Assembly (NCBI RefSeq): GCF_000006565.2
Contig: NC_031474.1
Coordinates: forward strand, 2,825,662-2,889,661
Reading direction: 5' to 3'
DNA: 64,000 nt
From: Toxoplasma gondii ME49
Lineage: Eukaryota; Apicomplexa; Conoidasida; Eucoccidiorida; Sarcocystidae
Shown here piece by piece: positions 11,327-21,553 of the stretch. The notes under the pieces were generated by a model. The model saw nothing but the letters and a program-made list of their open reading frames with translations. It ran no database searches and was not told the origin of the DNA. Position 1 is the stretch's first letter. Every line of letters begins with the position of its first letter. The position numbers and the translations under genes were made by a program.

Positions 11327-14300
11327 ATGCAACTGTTTAAAAAGTTGTCGTCTCTCAAACGGACTTCGACTACTACTTCGACCAGTGCAGCTGCTTCCGA
11401 TCGTCATGGCGGACCTCAGAGGTCTCAATCTTCTCATTCGTCTTACAGACACAATACTGCCGTGCCAGTGTGCGGAGATCAGGCACGGCAGCAAGAATCC
11501 TGTTCCTCTTACGTCGATGGTGTCGCAGTGGCAAATTCCACTCGCTTTTCCGGCACCAAACGAACCCTTGAGACTGCTTCAAGTTCACTGCGTGACCGTG
11601 ACAGCGGTCTAACACACGATTCTGAGCTGGCGACGTGTTTGAGTGCTGGGGTTGCGGATTCAGCCATAGAGTGTCGTTCTCTCGAGCCGTTTTCCTCCCC
11701 GGTTTCTTCTAGTGATCCAGGAATCGTCGTAGCTAGCTCCGGTACCGGGCCTGTTCTTCGAGGTGAGAGCGATGCTGATGGGCAGGAAAACTCCGGCCAC
11801 ACCGGTGTTGCCAAGGTGGATGCTCGTTTCGAAGAGAGCTCCACAGTTTCCCTTCCTGTGTCCGCCGCTTCATGTGATGAAGTTCCTGGCGCATTAAAAG
11901 GAGAGCGGGATGCTCTTAGAGAAACGCGGCAATATGTGCAGGATCTTTCGCAGGCGGGAGGACAATGGCCACGCAGCACGTCGCCTGGTGATTTGTCTAT
12001 AAGAGATTGTCGCACTACTTGCGAACTCAGAAAAATCTACAGCTTCTCCGATCTTCCTGACGTTTGCGTTCGAATCTGTTTCTCCTTTCTTTCGGTGGAG
12101 GAAATTCTAAAGTACCAGTTCCTCAGTCGATATATCCGACGAGCGATTGGTCTTGATCACGTTTTGCCACTTGATGATGCGTTCGCTTCTCCTACGCGAC
12201 CAGAATTGATTGAGCCTATATCAAGGACGAAGTCTCTTTCGGAAACTCAGCTTCCACACTCCGATTTGTACCAGGGACAGTGGGAGACACCAGTCGAGTC
12301 AGATTCACCCAGAAACTGCGATACCATGGCTTGTGGCGATGCTGCAGCGAATTCGTCTACTTGTGGCGGGGCCATATTCACCCCGTTGTTCTTGGGGGAC
12401 GCTGATGAGGAGGTTTCAGGGACGCATATAGGGGCGGATGAGTCCTGTTCGTTTCCGGGACATTCCGCCAATCTTCCGACGGCAAAAAAAACAGAACGCT
12501 GTTTCTCCAGCAGGCAAACCGACTACTCTGGCGCAGATTTTAACGCAGAACGAAAGCCCCGAGGGAGGTACATGGAGATAGGTAGAGGCGCAACGACGTG
12601 TGTGTTCGCCTTCTACAGGCGGCTCGTCGTAGGGATCAGCTGGCTGTCAGCGCCACCAGATGTCAGAACTGCGTATCTATCTCAGTTCGTCGGACTAACG
12701 GATCTTAAAGTGTTCTTTTGTCCGTACGCCAATCAGTCCTCGAAGTGCTGTCCCACGAGTTGGAAAGACCTTTGGTTGTTGCTGCAAAACAACGAAAAGT
12801 CTCTCGAACGCCTTTCACTTGTCAGTCTCCCCTACGAGCCTAGGTTTTTTATCAAACCGAAGCGCAGTGCACCGATAGAAACGGGTCACTCTTACGCAGA
12901 TTCTTCGCGCCACGGACAGCCTGCGGCTACGCATGTGCATCGGACAGCCCGCATCACCTTCAGCCAGTCGGTTTCTCAGGCATCTCGTGATCAAGTTGAT
13001 TGCAGTGGTCACACCTTTGTCAAAGACCAATTTATTCAAGAGTCAAGGCCGACACCTGCCGCAAGCAGACCGATCCGTTCGCGAGCTTTATACCGAGGGG
13101 AAGGAGGCTCTAAGCGGACTGTTCGCACCTGTCCTTCCCATCGATCGGGCGCTACAATGTATCTCCGGGCACTGCGTGAATTTTCGATCGTCGGGTCAGC
13201 AACTTCGGCTCTTGTAGCGCTTGACGCTATGCAACCTCTTCTCCCGCATTCTCTGGAAACATTCTCACTTCATGGAAACCTTCCGCGAACTCTCGCGGGT
13301 CCCCTTTTTGGGACAGACGAAGATGACAGGCGAGGAAACAGTGCACGCGCGGGGTCCGGAGGCACAGGTGCGTCCTCATCGCCGGCGTTCCAAGGTCTCG
13401 GATTACATGACGCAGTCCGACGGTTCTTCGGCTGCCCCGCATCTGAAAACACCGATCTGTATGAGTCCGACGCGGTAAAAGACAATGAAGCGCAAATGAT
13501 GCTAAGGTCACTGGAAGGAGTGAGAGAACCAGCGACATGGCAGATGGAGGTGAACCGGGAGGTCCTGCTCCGGAGTGTCATGATGATGCACAATCTGAAG
13601 GTCTTAGATATACGTTTGCCCCCGGCGTTAGATCGTTTTCCCTTCCGTCTCGTTCCGTCTCTCGTGCTGATGTGCACGAAGCTTCGACAAGTTACCCTGG
13701 ACTTTCGTCAGCTGACAGAACTCGTGGACTTGAATTTACTGACAGCCAATGTCGTAACTCAGCCGTTTGGCGCGGGACATGTGCCACCAAGTTACAGACG
13801 GAGAACGAGCACAGAACAAGTCGATGCAGGTGGCGCCGCTGGGACCGGGGACGCACCTGCATGGGGAGGGCTACAAACACTTCTTCCGAGCATCAAGGAG
13901 GTCGTGCTTCGGGAGCCCCTGCACATAGGATGGGCTGTCGAGGATGTCACACGGTTCATGGGGGTTCTATTAGCGCTCCCACAGTGTACCATAATCGCAT
14001 CTGCTCTTGTCCTCTACCAGCATCCTCTACTGGGTGCCGTTCGTCCGTCTGGAGCTGTGCCCGACAGAGGTCAAACGGAGTCTAGTAGAGGTGGAGACGA
14101 CCTCGGAAATATCGATCATGCGTGGCTAGTGAATGATGAAGGAGAAGAGACCTCGGCCCAAGGAAACGAACCAGGGGCCGCAGAGTTTGGTGCATCGACT
14201 GTCGGTGATACTTCACGGCAGAACCCGCGAACGGCAACCGACAGCGCATCTGCAGTCGGGCAACAGGGAGAGGCATTATCAAGATTGGGAGTGGAGGAGT

Positions 14301-16801
14301 CCGATGATTATGGAGAGAGCAGTGATAGATCGCACCTTGAAGCAGAGTGGGAGGAAGGAGAAACTGGAGACGGTCTGCTAGTTGGTCGAACCCAGTATGT
14401 GCCTCTGCTTCGTCAGGTCATCTCACATCTGGCTCCGAATGTGTGTAGCCTTCGTGTTCGCTACACATCAGCCACCACGCGTGACCTACCGCTATCACAG
14501 ATTTCCTTCCCTCTTCTGGAGGAACTGGTACTTGACAACTACTGTCCGGACACCCATCGAGAAATTGACAAGATCGTTGTTCCTCGAACGCACACAGTCA
14601 CTGTGGGCCTCAATGGGCACCATCTGAATCCGAAACGCTTGCAGAAACTAGACCGACTCAACGCAGGATACAGGAAGCCTGGAGACGGCATTGCTTCACC
14701 CTCTTCGGGCTCTTACCTCCGTCTCTTCCGCGCTCTCGAACCGGTTTCTTACTACTTTAAGGGGCCTGAGGATGTACTTTTTCTTATTGCTCTCAACGAA
14801 GAGGTAGCAGCGGAAATTTCCGTCTCTCTTCCGTCAGCGGCTGATGCCGTCTGGACCGACGGTATCGCCTCCTCAGCGAGCAATGGATTTGTCCCTACCA
14901 AGCCGAAAACGAATTGGCCTGGGCGCCTCTGTCTTTCTGTAACCGTCTCCGGAAGGGATCTGCAAGAGGGTGCCAAGGACGTTCTCGCTGAAGCAGAGAG
15001 ATATCTAAAGGACTTCGTGGAGGGGGGACACGAATTCGAGGACGTGGTGGGTGGCAATAATTGCAGTGCATCTACATGTATGCATCCCTGTGGTTTGTCA
15101 CCTCTAGAAGGGCCAGAGCGGGATGGAGAGGTCAGTTCCTTGGAGGACGGAGATTTGTTTTCGGCGTTGGACCTGCATGAACTCTTTTCTATCCAGTACG
15201 CCCCTCCAGAAACGTCCTACGGCCTCGGTGTACTATCCTCTCAAGAGGAGAGAGAACATCAGCCGCTCTCTGCCAACGGTTCCGCGAGAGTGGGTGATCC
15301 CGACCAGTACAGTGGAACTGTCTTTTGGGGCTCATCGTCCGTTTTTAGGAGCTGTCTGAGTTGTGAGCAACCCGTGAGGAATCAAGCAGCTGCCACATCT
15401 ACTACACGCGAACCTGGACATTTAACTGCAGAGCCTCACGACACGATGGCGATAGCAGGAGGGCAGGCAACAGCTCACCCGGTGCAATCTGCCTCCTGGT
15501 TTGTGCAGCCGAGAGTTTCTGTGTGTCGAAGGAGAGATGAGCATAATGTTTTGTCTTGGTTGGCGTCTCGCGTGCTGTCCTTTTTTGAGGGAGGAATAGG
15601 TGGCTCCTGCGCCGCCCCCTTTTCCAGAGTGTGTCGTGGTAGTGAAGGCGGAGGGGTGCTTTTGGCTTTTTGTCTTCTTGCGCTACTTTTCGGTGATGAT
15701 TCTTTCACTGCGTCGCCGGCTTCGCAAGATGGTGCCGGACGGCCCATAGCAATACAGGATCTGAGATGCAACTGCCCTTCTGGATATGCAGCAACGCTGT
15801 GGAACGAGATGCAAAGAACCTTCCTTGCAGGGATTTTGATGTCTCGAAACTGCCTCAACATTTTGGGCCTAATCATCGTCGATCTCGACTTGCATGCGTC
15901 GACTTCTGGTGCGTCTGCGGAAGTTCTCGCAGCGGCCATGCGACTCACAGATGAACGGTTCGGGAGGAGTTTCAGGAATGCGAGGGGATGCGGCGTTCAC
16001 GAATGTGTGGCCTCGCCAGTGCAGGAACTCCTTTCTGGTTACTGTTGGTCTCTTCACCCGCATAGTGCCGAATCTACCGAAACTGACAAGGTCGTGGGCA
16101 CAGCCTCATGTTCTTCTGAGCTTCCGAATGCAGACGAGCACGTCGGCGAGATGGATAACCGTCCAAGAAGGTGCCGAGTACCGGCTGCGTCTTTCGGTGT
16201 CAGGCGGGCCGATGACGAACGGCTATGGAGCTGTGAACGAGCGTGTGCCACCAGTCATCATCCTAGGAGCCTTCGAGAGAGCGTGGCAGGGACACACGCA
16301 CGGGAAGCGGCCACAGCGGCACCTGAAGGGGCCACGAGCCTGAGCAGTCGTGTGGGATGCAAAGACAGGCAACCCAGTAACATGCAGGACGCTCCTGTTA
16401 GTGTCGAGGAGTCGCCTAGTGGATCGCGTAAAGTCCGAGCTCTCCAGCGCAAGTGTTCCCAGGGGCAAGGCTGGCGGAGAGACGATAAAATGCATGCTGA
16501 GCAAATGGACTGTGAGGCATTCTGTTGTCCTGTTATCGGCCGCCACCTGGAGAGGCTAATGGAGGCGCTGCCTTCGCTGCTTTCTCTGCAAATACGCTAC
16601 AGTGGGCAGCATCCGCTATACCTTCTAGATGATCAGGCACTCCGCGCTGCACTGGCTCCGTCCTCAAGGTTCGTCACACAATGCGGCTTCGCAGAAACGC
16701 GACACGAAGTGTCGCCACCAGATGATTCTGATGCTTTTGGATCGGCTTTCCGGACAATTACAAAGCTCGGGCTCGCGTGTGAGAGAGTCAAGCACTATTG
16801 A
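11327..16801 (+). CDS. F-box / leucine-rich-repeat-like protein
   Basis: An 1824-residue protein if the ATG at 11327 is used (starting MQLFKKLSSLKR). The frame is open upstream, and an earlier in-frame ATG at 11114 would add 71 residues. At about residues 237-275 there is an F-box-like segment (FSDLPDVCVRICFSFLSVEEIL followed by a Y/F-rich helix), the fold that docks Skp1 in SCF ubiquitin ligases. Scattered leucine-rich stretches follow (LTDLKVF, LERLSLVSLP, LKVLDIRLP, LRQVTLDF, FPLLEELVLDN, LLSLQIRY), which suggest irregular LRRs for substrate binding. They are separated by long Ser/Gly/acidic insertions, and a short hydrophobic run (LLAFCLLALLF) lies near 1445. By analogy it would be an FBXL-type substrate receptor; the substrate is unknown. 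It converges with the Lifeguard gene. A 3' continuation by splicing was not found but cannot be excluded. Confidence 0.7.
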   Translation: MQLFKKLSSLKRTSTTTSTSAAASDRHGGPQRSQSSHSSYRHNTAVPVCGDQARQQESCSSYVDGVAVANSTRFSGTKRTLETASSSLRDRDSGLTHDSELATCLSAGVADSAIECRSLEPFSSPVSSSDPGIVVASSGTGPVLRGESDADGQENSGHTGVAKVDARFEESSTVSLPVSAASCDEVPGALKGERDALRETRQYVQDLSQAGGQWPRSTSPGDLSIRDCRTTCELRKIYSFSDLPDVCVRICFSFLSVEEILKYQFLSRYIRRAIGLDHVLPLDDAFASPTRPELIEPISRTKSLSETQLPHSDLYQGQWETPVESDSPRNCDTMACGDAAANSSTCGGAIFTPLFLGDADEEVSGTHIGADESCSFPGHSANLPTAKKTERCFSSRQTDYSGADFNAERKPRGRYMEIGRGATTCVFAFYRRLVVGISWLSAPPDVRTAYLSQFVGLTDLKVFFCPYANQSSKCCPTSWKDLWLLLQNNEKSLERLSLVSLPYEPRFFIKPKRSAPIETGHSYADSSRHGQPAATHVHRTARITFSQSVSQASRDQVDCSGHTFVKDQFIQESRPTPAASRPIRSRALYRGEGGSKRTVRTCPSHRSGATMYLRALREFSIVGSATSALVALDAMQPLLPHSLETFSLHGNLPRTLAGPLFGTDEDDRRGNSARAGSGGTGASSSPAFQGLGLHDAVRRFFGCPASENTDLYESDAVKDNEAQMMLRSLEGVREPATWQMEVNREVLLRSVMMMHNLKVLDIRLPPALDRFPFRLVPSLVLMCTKLRQVTLDFRQLTELVDLNLLTANVVTQPFGAGHVPPSYRRRTSTEQVDAGGAAGTGDAPAWGGLQTLLPSIKEVVLREPLHIGWAVEDVTRFMGVLLALPQCTIIASALVLYQHPLLGAVRPSGAVPDRGQTESSRGGDDLGNIDHAWLVNDEGEETSAQGNEPGAAEFGASTVGDTSRQNPRTATDSASAVGQQGEALSRLGVEESDDYGESSDRSHLEAEWEEGETGDGLLVGRTQYVPLLRQVISHLAPNVCSLRVRYTSATTRDLPLSQISFPLLEELVLDNYCPDTHREIDKIVVPRTHTVTVGLNGHHLNPKRLQKLDRLNAGYRKPGDGIASPSSGSYLRLFRALEPVSYYFKGPEDVLFLIALNEEVAAEISVSLPSAADAVWTDGIASSASNGFVPTKPKTNWPGRLCLSVTVSGRDLQEGAKDVLAEAERYLKDFVEGGHEFEDVVGGNNCSASTCMHPCGLSPLEGPERDGEVSSLEDGDLFSALDLHELFSIQYAPPETSYGLGVLSSQEEREHQPLSANGSARVGDPDQYSGTVFWGSSSVFRSCLSCEQPVRNQAAATSTTREPGHLTAEPHDTMAIAGGQATAHPVQSASWFVQPRVSVCRRRDEHNVLSWLASRVLSFFEGGIGGSCAAPFSRVCRGSEGGGVLLAFCLLALLFGDDSFTASPASQDGAGRPIAIQDLRCNCPSGYAATLWNEMQRTFLAGILMSRNCLNILGLIIVDLDLHASTSGASAEVLAAAMRLTDERFGRSFRNARGCGVHECVASPVQELLSGYCWSLHPHSAESTETDKVVGTASCSSELPNADEHVGEMDNRPRRCRVPAASFGVRRADDERLWSCERACATSHHPRSLRESVAGTHAREAATAAPEGATSLSSRVGCKDRQPSNMQDAPVSVEESPSGSRKVRALQRKCSQGQGWRRDDKMHAEQMDCEAFCCPVIGRHLERLMEALPSLLSLQIRYSGQHPLYLLDDQALRAALAPSSRFVTQCGFAETRHEVSPPDDSDAFGSAFRTITKLGLACERVKHY

Positions 16802-17799
16802 ACCCTACCGGTGCCGGATCGTTATGAAATTGTCGTTGCTGACGGATTCGGGGGGTCGCCTTGGTGCCAAGTGGTTTGCTGTGATGATCGTAAATTCGAG
16901 GGACGCTCCACCCTAGGGACGCTAGTCTAGATCTGTGGCCGTCTGTGGAAAACGTCAGTGCCCCGCAAATGTGCTTATCGAAACCGTGGTTTACTCATCC
17001 TGGTCTCTGCTCAGAAAACACTTGTGAAGGAAGCCCACCCCACCCGTGCTCTCCAGGGAGGCACATGCTGGCAAACAACGCATACCCCAGTAAAGGTCGT
17101 CCGGTGTTTGGAGACCGACCTTCGCGAACTAATTCGTGAAAGTGTTGCTCGCCCTGCTGGCGCATGTAGATGCATGCGTATGCGTTACTCGAATCTAACA
17201 CACTCACTGGCTCCGTTGCCTCTGGCAGATAGTTTCAGCCCGCGGCTGTTAGTGCCTAAGTCTAAACATACAATAAAGTAGCCTCAAACGACGGTAAAGA
17301 GGCCCTGAAGTTCTCAGAAAAGGTGCGGGATGCGCGCAGCTTTGCGTCCCCCTGTACTAAGTACCAGGAAACATAACACCGCATGGATCCTCAAAGACTG
17401 TTAGCGGTCCACAATCCGTCGTGCCGCCATCATGTGCCGGTTGTCTGCTCTTTGCGTATCTCCCTAGCGCTGCTCCTGCTTAAAAGCTTGCGTATGTGCA
17501 TTTCACTTCGAGTTTACCTACTTCCGACAGTGTTTATTCAACGAAAATAATGGAACGGCAGTATGTGATGAAACCCCGCGCATGCACACACACATAGTTT
17601 GCCCCACGCTGTGTCCCGGTACGTCAAAGGGGGAAGACGACCGCCCCTTCCTCAGCCGTCGCACTCCCAGGAATTCCTTCTGCCAGAGAAAAAACAGCGT
17701 CAACCCAGCGACGTGCGTCCCCATGATTGTTCATAGTCCGTGCTTCCCTTTTCCAAAGTTTACACAGACAGCGTCGCAAGCGGATCTGGAAACAACTGA
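16802..17799. other. Convergent intergenic region, two 3' UTRs
   Basis: This lies between the stop of the F-box gene (+) and the stop of the Lifeguard gene (-). No coding potential beyond short shadow frames was seen. It presumably holds both 3' untranslated regions and polyadenylation signals. An AATAAA-like stretch (acaataaagt) occurs near 17270. TGCATGCG at 17171-17178 matches the TRP-2-like motif but sits in a 3' region where a promoter role is doubtful. Confidence 0.5.
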
Positions 17800-20700
17800 T
17801 TACGAGTTCGACAGCAGGCTAAGAATGTTCATGAAGAGCCCGATGATGTCCATGTACAGCGAGAGAGCCGCGAAGATGTAATCGTCAATAGAGTACTGAA
17901 ACTTGCGATGCTTTCCGCCAACGACTTGCTGCAAACAGACACAAACCAGACCCACGACGATAAACGTGAAGCTGCCGTTATCAAAGAAGCGGGGTTGTTC
18001 CAATTGTCTCCTTGTGCAGGTCGACCTCAAACGCTTTTCGATGCAGCCACAATACAGTGCACCTTGATTGATAAGCCTCTATCCACGGCATCAATACATC
18101 CGATAAAAAAGATATCCAGGAATCAATAAATGTGCGCATTAAACCATCGCTCCTCGGTGGACTATGTGATCCGCGTGTGACCGATCGCCGCATGCACCGT
18201 TGCTAATTTAGTGCATACCCGTACAGGACCCTGCTGCCTCAAAAGCAACTCCCAACCTGGCTGCGTCCCGAACTACTTCTGCTGCATGGAACGCAACGCT
18301 CCCCAAAAGCGATCACTTTACCTGTGTGTCGTAAACGAGAAGGAAGCTGAAGAGGAGCGATGCAAGCGACGCGTAAATGAGGTTTGCGACGCGATTGTAC
18401 CAGAAAATACAGAAGATACCAAACATCATCAAGCAAATCATCGCGACCAATATATAGGGGCCGCAGCCTGAGAGAAAACGAACAGCCCCACACGCAAAAA
18501 GAAGAAAGTGGAAGTTCAACAGATTACAGAACCAGCGCCGCTTCTGGTCCAGTCTCGTCTCTTGACCGTTGGCTGTTGATTAAACCCCTGACGGCACGTT
18601 TCTGACAAAAGGCTGATGTTCTTCCACGCGACAAACGATGTCTCATAGGAACGGACCGTTTTTCTCCAGGAAGTGTTCTGCGTTCTTTGAGAAGAACACT
18701 CGAGCAAAAACAAGGAGCCATTTGAACTTTACCGATAAACCGACAAGACGGTCGTTCGCAGTAGCGCCGACCACGCGATGGAAGATCCATAGTGACGGAG
18801 AATAGCAACGAGGCGACGCAATTTCACTCCCCACATACGTAAATTTAGGGGCCGAAGAGACCCCCAAATTACCCTTATTAACGTGTCTAAGTGTCCTAAT
18901 AGTAAATGTAATGAGCGGGTGATCACTTTTCAAGACCCACACCGGGAAACGCCGAGATCCGGCATTGGTGCTGCATTACGTAAGAACACAGAGAGAATGG
19001 CAGCTAAGTAAGACCGTATACTGCATCTGTGTTATCACACAATACACACAAAGTAAGCAACACGCGCACGCACGGCCTTTTCAGTTGTATCCAAAAAAAC
19101 AAGAACAGAGAGGGACTAACCTGTGAAGTCGATTTTAGTTTGACACGCGAATACTGTCAGGGCAAGCACGACGACAAACGTTATGCCCACTGCAAGGAAA
19201 AAGGCGTCACTTTCTGTTGCCGCGCCTCCGAAGGCAATCATCATGGAGAAGCATCCTGTGATGAGGGACAGCAAGATGAAGTTTAGTGGCACCCGTCGCC
19301 CGAGGTCAGGGAAGCAGGTCACGACTGTAAGCAAGCCAGACAACAGAACGCAAACATGGTTGAAAATGGACTTAAAAACACCGAAAAAAGCACACGAAGG
19401 ATAATCGATGCACTTACTTGGGTGTGAAAAACAGTCACGCTCCTATCGTAGAAGCGGCTGTACGTGAAGACAGGAGTCCGTACACTCGGATGGAAATGCG
19501 GAGGCTCCACATATGTACACAGGCAGCTGAAAATTCTTGAGGGCTCCCCCAGCAACGAAACATCGAGGTTTCATCTATATATAAGAACGAAACGGAATGC
19601 GTTCATTCAAACCAGTTTAGATGCTCGTTCACAGGAACGTATACACCATGAGATAGTGACTCTCACCAGTGACAACGGATACATCAACAGATGCAAATAA
19701 TAAACGCAAGCGCGTGTAACGATGATGTGGTAGAAAATCTTACAGAAATGAGGACCTCCATTCGCTTACAGATCATCAGGATGAGCCCGGCAAATGAAAA
19801 AGCAACGGGGCACCAGGAGTTCAACCGTAGCCATGTTCGCATCGGGTCGACGAGCGTGAAGGCCGCAGCAACTCCAAAAGTGAACTGGAGAACAAAAGCA
19901 CACAAATCCAAAAGCAACACAGGTCATGAACCCGCCCAAGTGCTGAACTGCTCCTTGAGCATCCAAAAACGCTGGTCTTTCATCCTTCAACATTCAATCG
20001 TTCCACACTGCACAGCGCGAAAGGTAAGGGAAAAGTATTAGACGCCTAGACTCTGATAGCACTGACTGTAACGAATAGCAATGCGAGAGTGGCGCGCGTG
20101 TGTGAAGCACAGCAACCGCAAAGCTGTGAAAATACAAATCCAGAATTAAGAGCATCCAGCAGCAGTAGAGAAAGAAGAATTCGAACTTGACACTTTTGCT
20201 CTCCATCACCTTGTGTCTCCCCAGTCAAAGAGAACGTCTCATGTAGCCAGAATAGCTCCGACTTACCAGAACTTGAATAGAAAGGATAACGTACACCTTC
20301 CTGACGAAGGCATGCCGAATTGCCCTATCCACATCGGGAGTAATCATGTCCGACATTTGAGAACCCGTTTCAATGTCGATAGCTCCTGGAGCGGCACCTG
20401 GAGGCAGAGTGCTCTCTGTAGGAACAAAGGTGAAAGCCAAGGTCTTTTTAACATGTGCACAATTAGTCTACATTCACCGTTTTTAGAGTGCCAAAATGTG
20501 TTCCAGAACCCTGTGGTGCGGGCCTTGTATGTGAGAACAAACGCCAACTGCGATTTCCACTCGGGGTGCTGCTCGTCCCCTGCAACTCGTTTCCTCTTTC
20601 GTGTCCACGTCACAGACAAGGCTAACGGTTAGAACACGATGAGACCTGGCTGGAGAACGACGACTTTCGGTTGTCAACGAGAAGAGCGCAAGTAGCCTGA

Positions 20701-21553
20701 TTCATGCATGCGTATCACCCGACACACGCGCATGTGGAGATGCTAGTTCAGACTCTATTTGCATACAAGCATGTACAAACAACCCATCCATACATCTTTA
20801 CGCAGTACTGACACACATATCGCAAGGGGACAAAAACAACATGGGAGTTCATATCATGGTACCATGGTCCGTCTGTTCTCTGACGAGCGCGTACAATGAA
20901 TTCTTACGCGGAACTGTTACGAACAGATAACGTGGTGATGGTACCCGGAAGATAATAGGGATGAGCAAACTATGGTTCTACGTTAATCCATCGCCTTCTC
21001 AGTCCCCTCAGCATATACGGTAGTTGAACTGATACAGCTTTTGTGGCCTCGGGAAGCGCCGCTCATAGCTTTTGCCAGAAGACCTGTTCCTGGCACTTTC
21101 TATTTTCATTCCACTTTCCCCTATCCACCAGCGCGAGCCATTTTCTTCCCGGAGTGCCCCCCTCTCAGCACGAAACAGACCAAATCCAGTGGCAAATGCT
21201 TGGCAGTGTCAGCACTACATTTGTGTCCGCCCAGCACACGGGTCTGTGCGGCACGAAGAAGACTCACGGAGTGAAGACGTCTTTCCGTAAGTCGCAGGAG
21301 CTTCTTGCTGTTGGTAAGCGTAAGCCGCAGGCGGCGGCGCCGGGTACGCTCCTTCTCCAGCTCCGTAAGGAGTAGCAGCCTGGCCTTGGACAGGAGGTTG
21401 TCCATAATACCTATAGGCGGGTTGGTACGGTTGCGGGTAAGCGTAACCTCCTGTCTGATAGCCTCCAGGTGGGGGTTGCTGGTAGTAGCCTTGGGGATAC
21501 GCCGGATAACCCTGCCCCGAGGCTTGAGGCTGGGGTTGTCCTTTCGTCGCCAT
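17800..21553 (-). CDS. Lifeguard / Bax inhibitor-1 (TMBIM) family protein, six exons
   Basis: The modelled exons on the minus strand are 21553-21268, 20415-20267, 19884-19770, 19324-19121, 18467-18322 and 17928-17800. All have GT/AG ends and matching phases, and together encode 342 residues. The first 95 residues are rich in Pro, Gln, Tyr and Gly (PQPYQPAYRYY), like the cytosolic tail of Lifeguard proteins. From about residue 120 to the end lies the seven-helix family core. Landmarks are IRHAFVRKVYVILSIQVL, FTFGVAAAFTLVDP, RRVPLNFILLSLITGCF, FLAVGITFVVVLALTVFACQTKIDF, LIYASLASLLFSFLLVYDTQ and DDYIFAALSLYMDIIGLFMNIL. The family resides in ER, Golgi or plasma membranes and modulates calcium leak and cell death. 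The tail and the FACQTK/VYDTQ motifs favour Lifeguard over classical BI-1. Family assignment is firm; physiological role in this parasite is inference. Confidence 0.93.
20705..20712 (+). promoter_or_regulatory. TRP-2-like TGCATGCG motif in Lifeguard intron 1
   Basis: The octamer fits the [T/C]GCATGC[G/A] element reported upstream of Toxoplasma ribosomal-protein genes and is a typical AP2-type palindromic target. It lies inside the first intron of the Lifeguard gene (20416-21267). It is palindromic at its core, so strand has little meaning. Function here is unproven. Confidence 0.25.
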
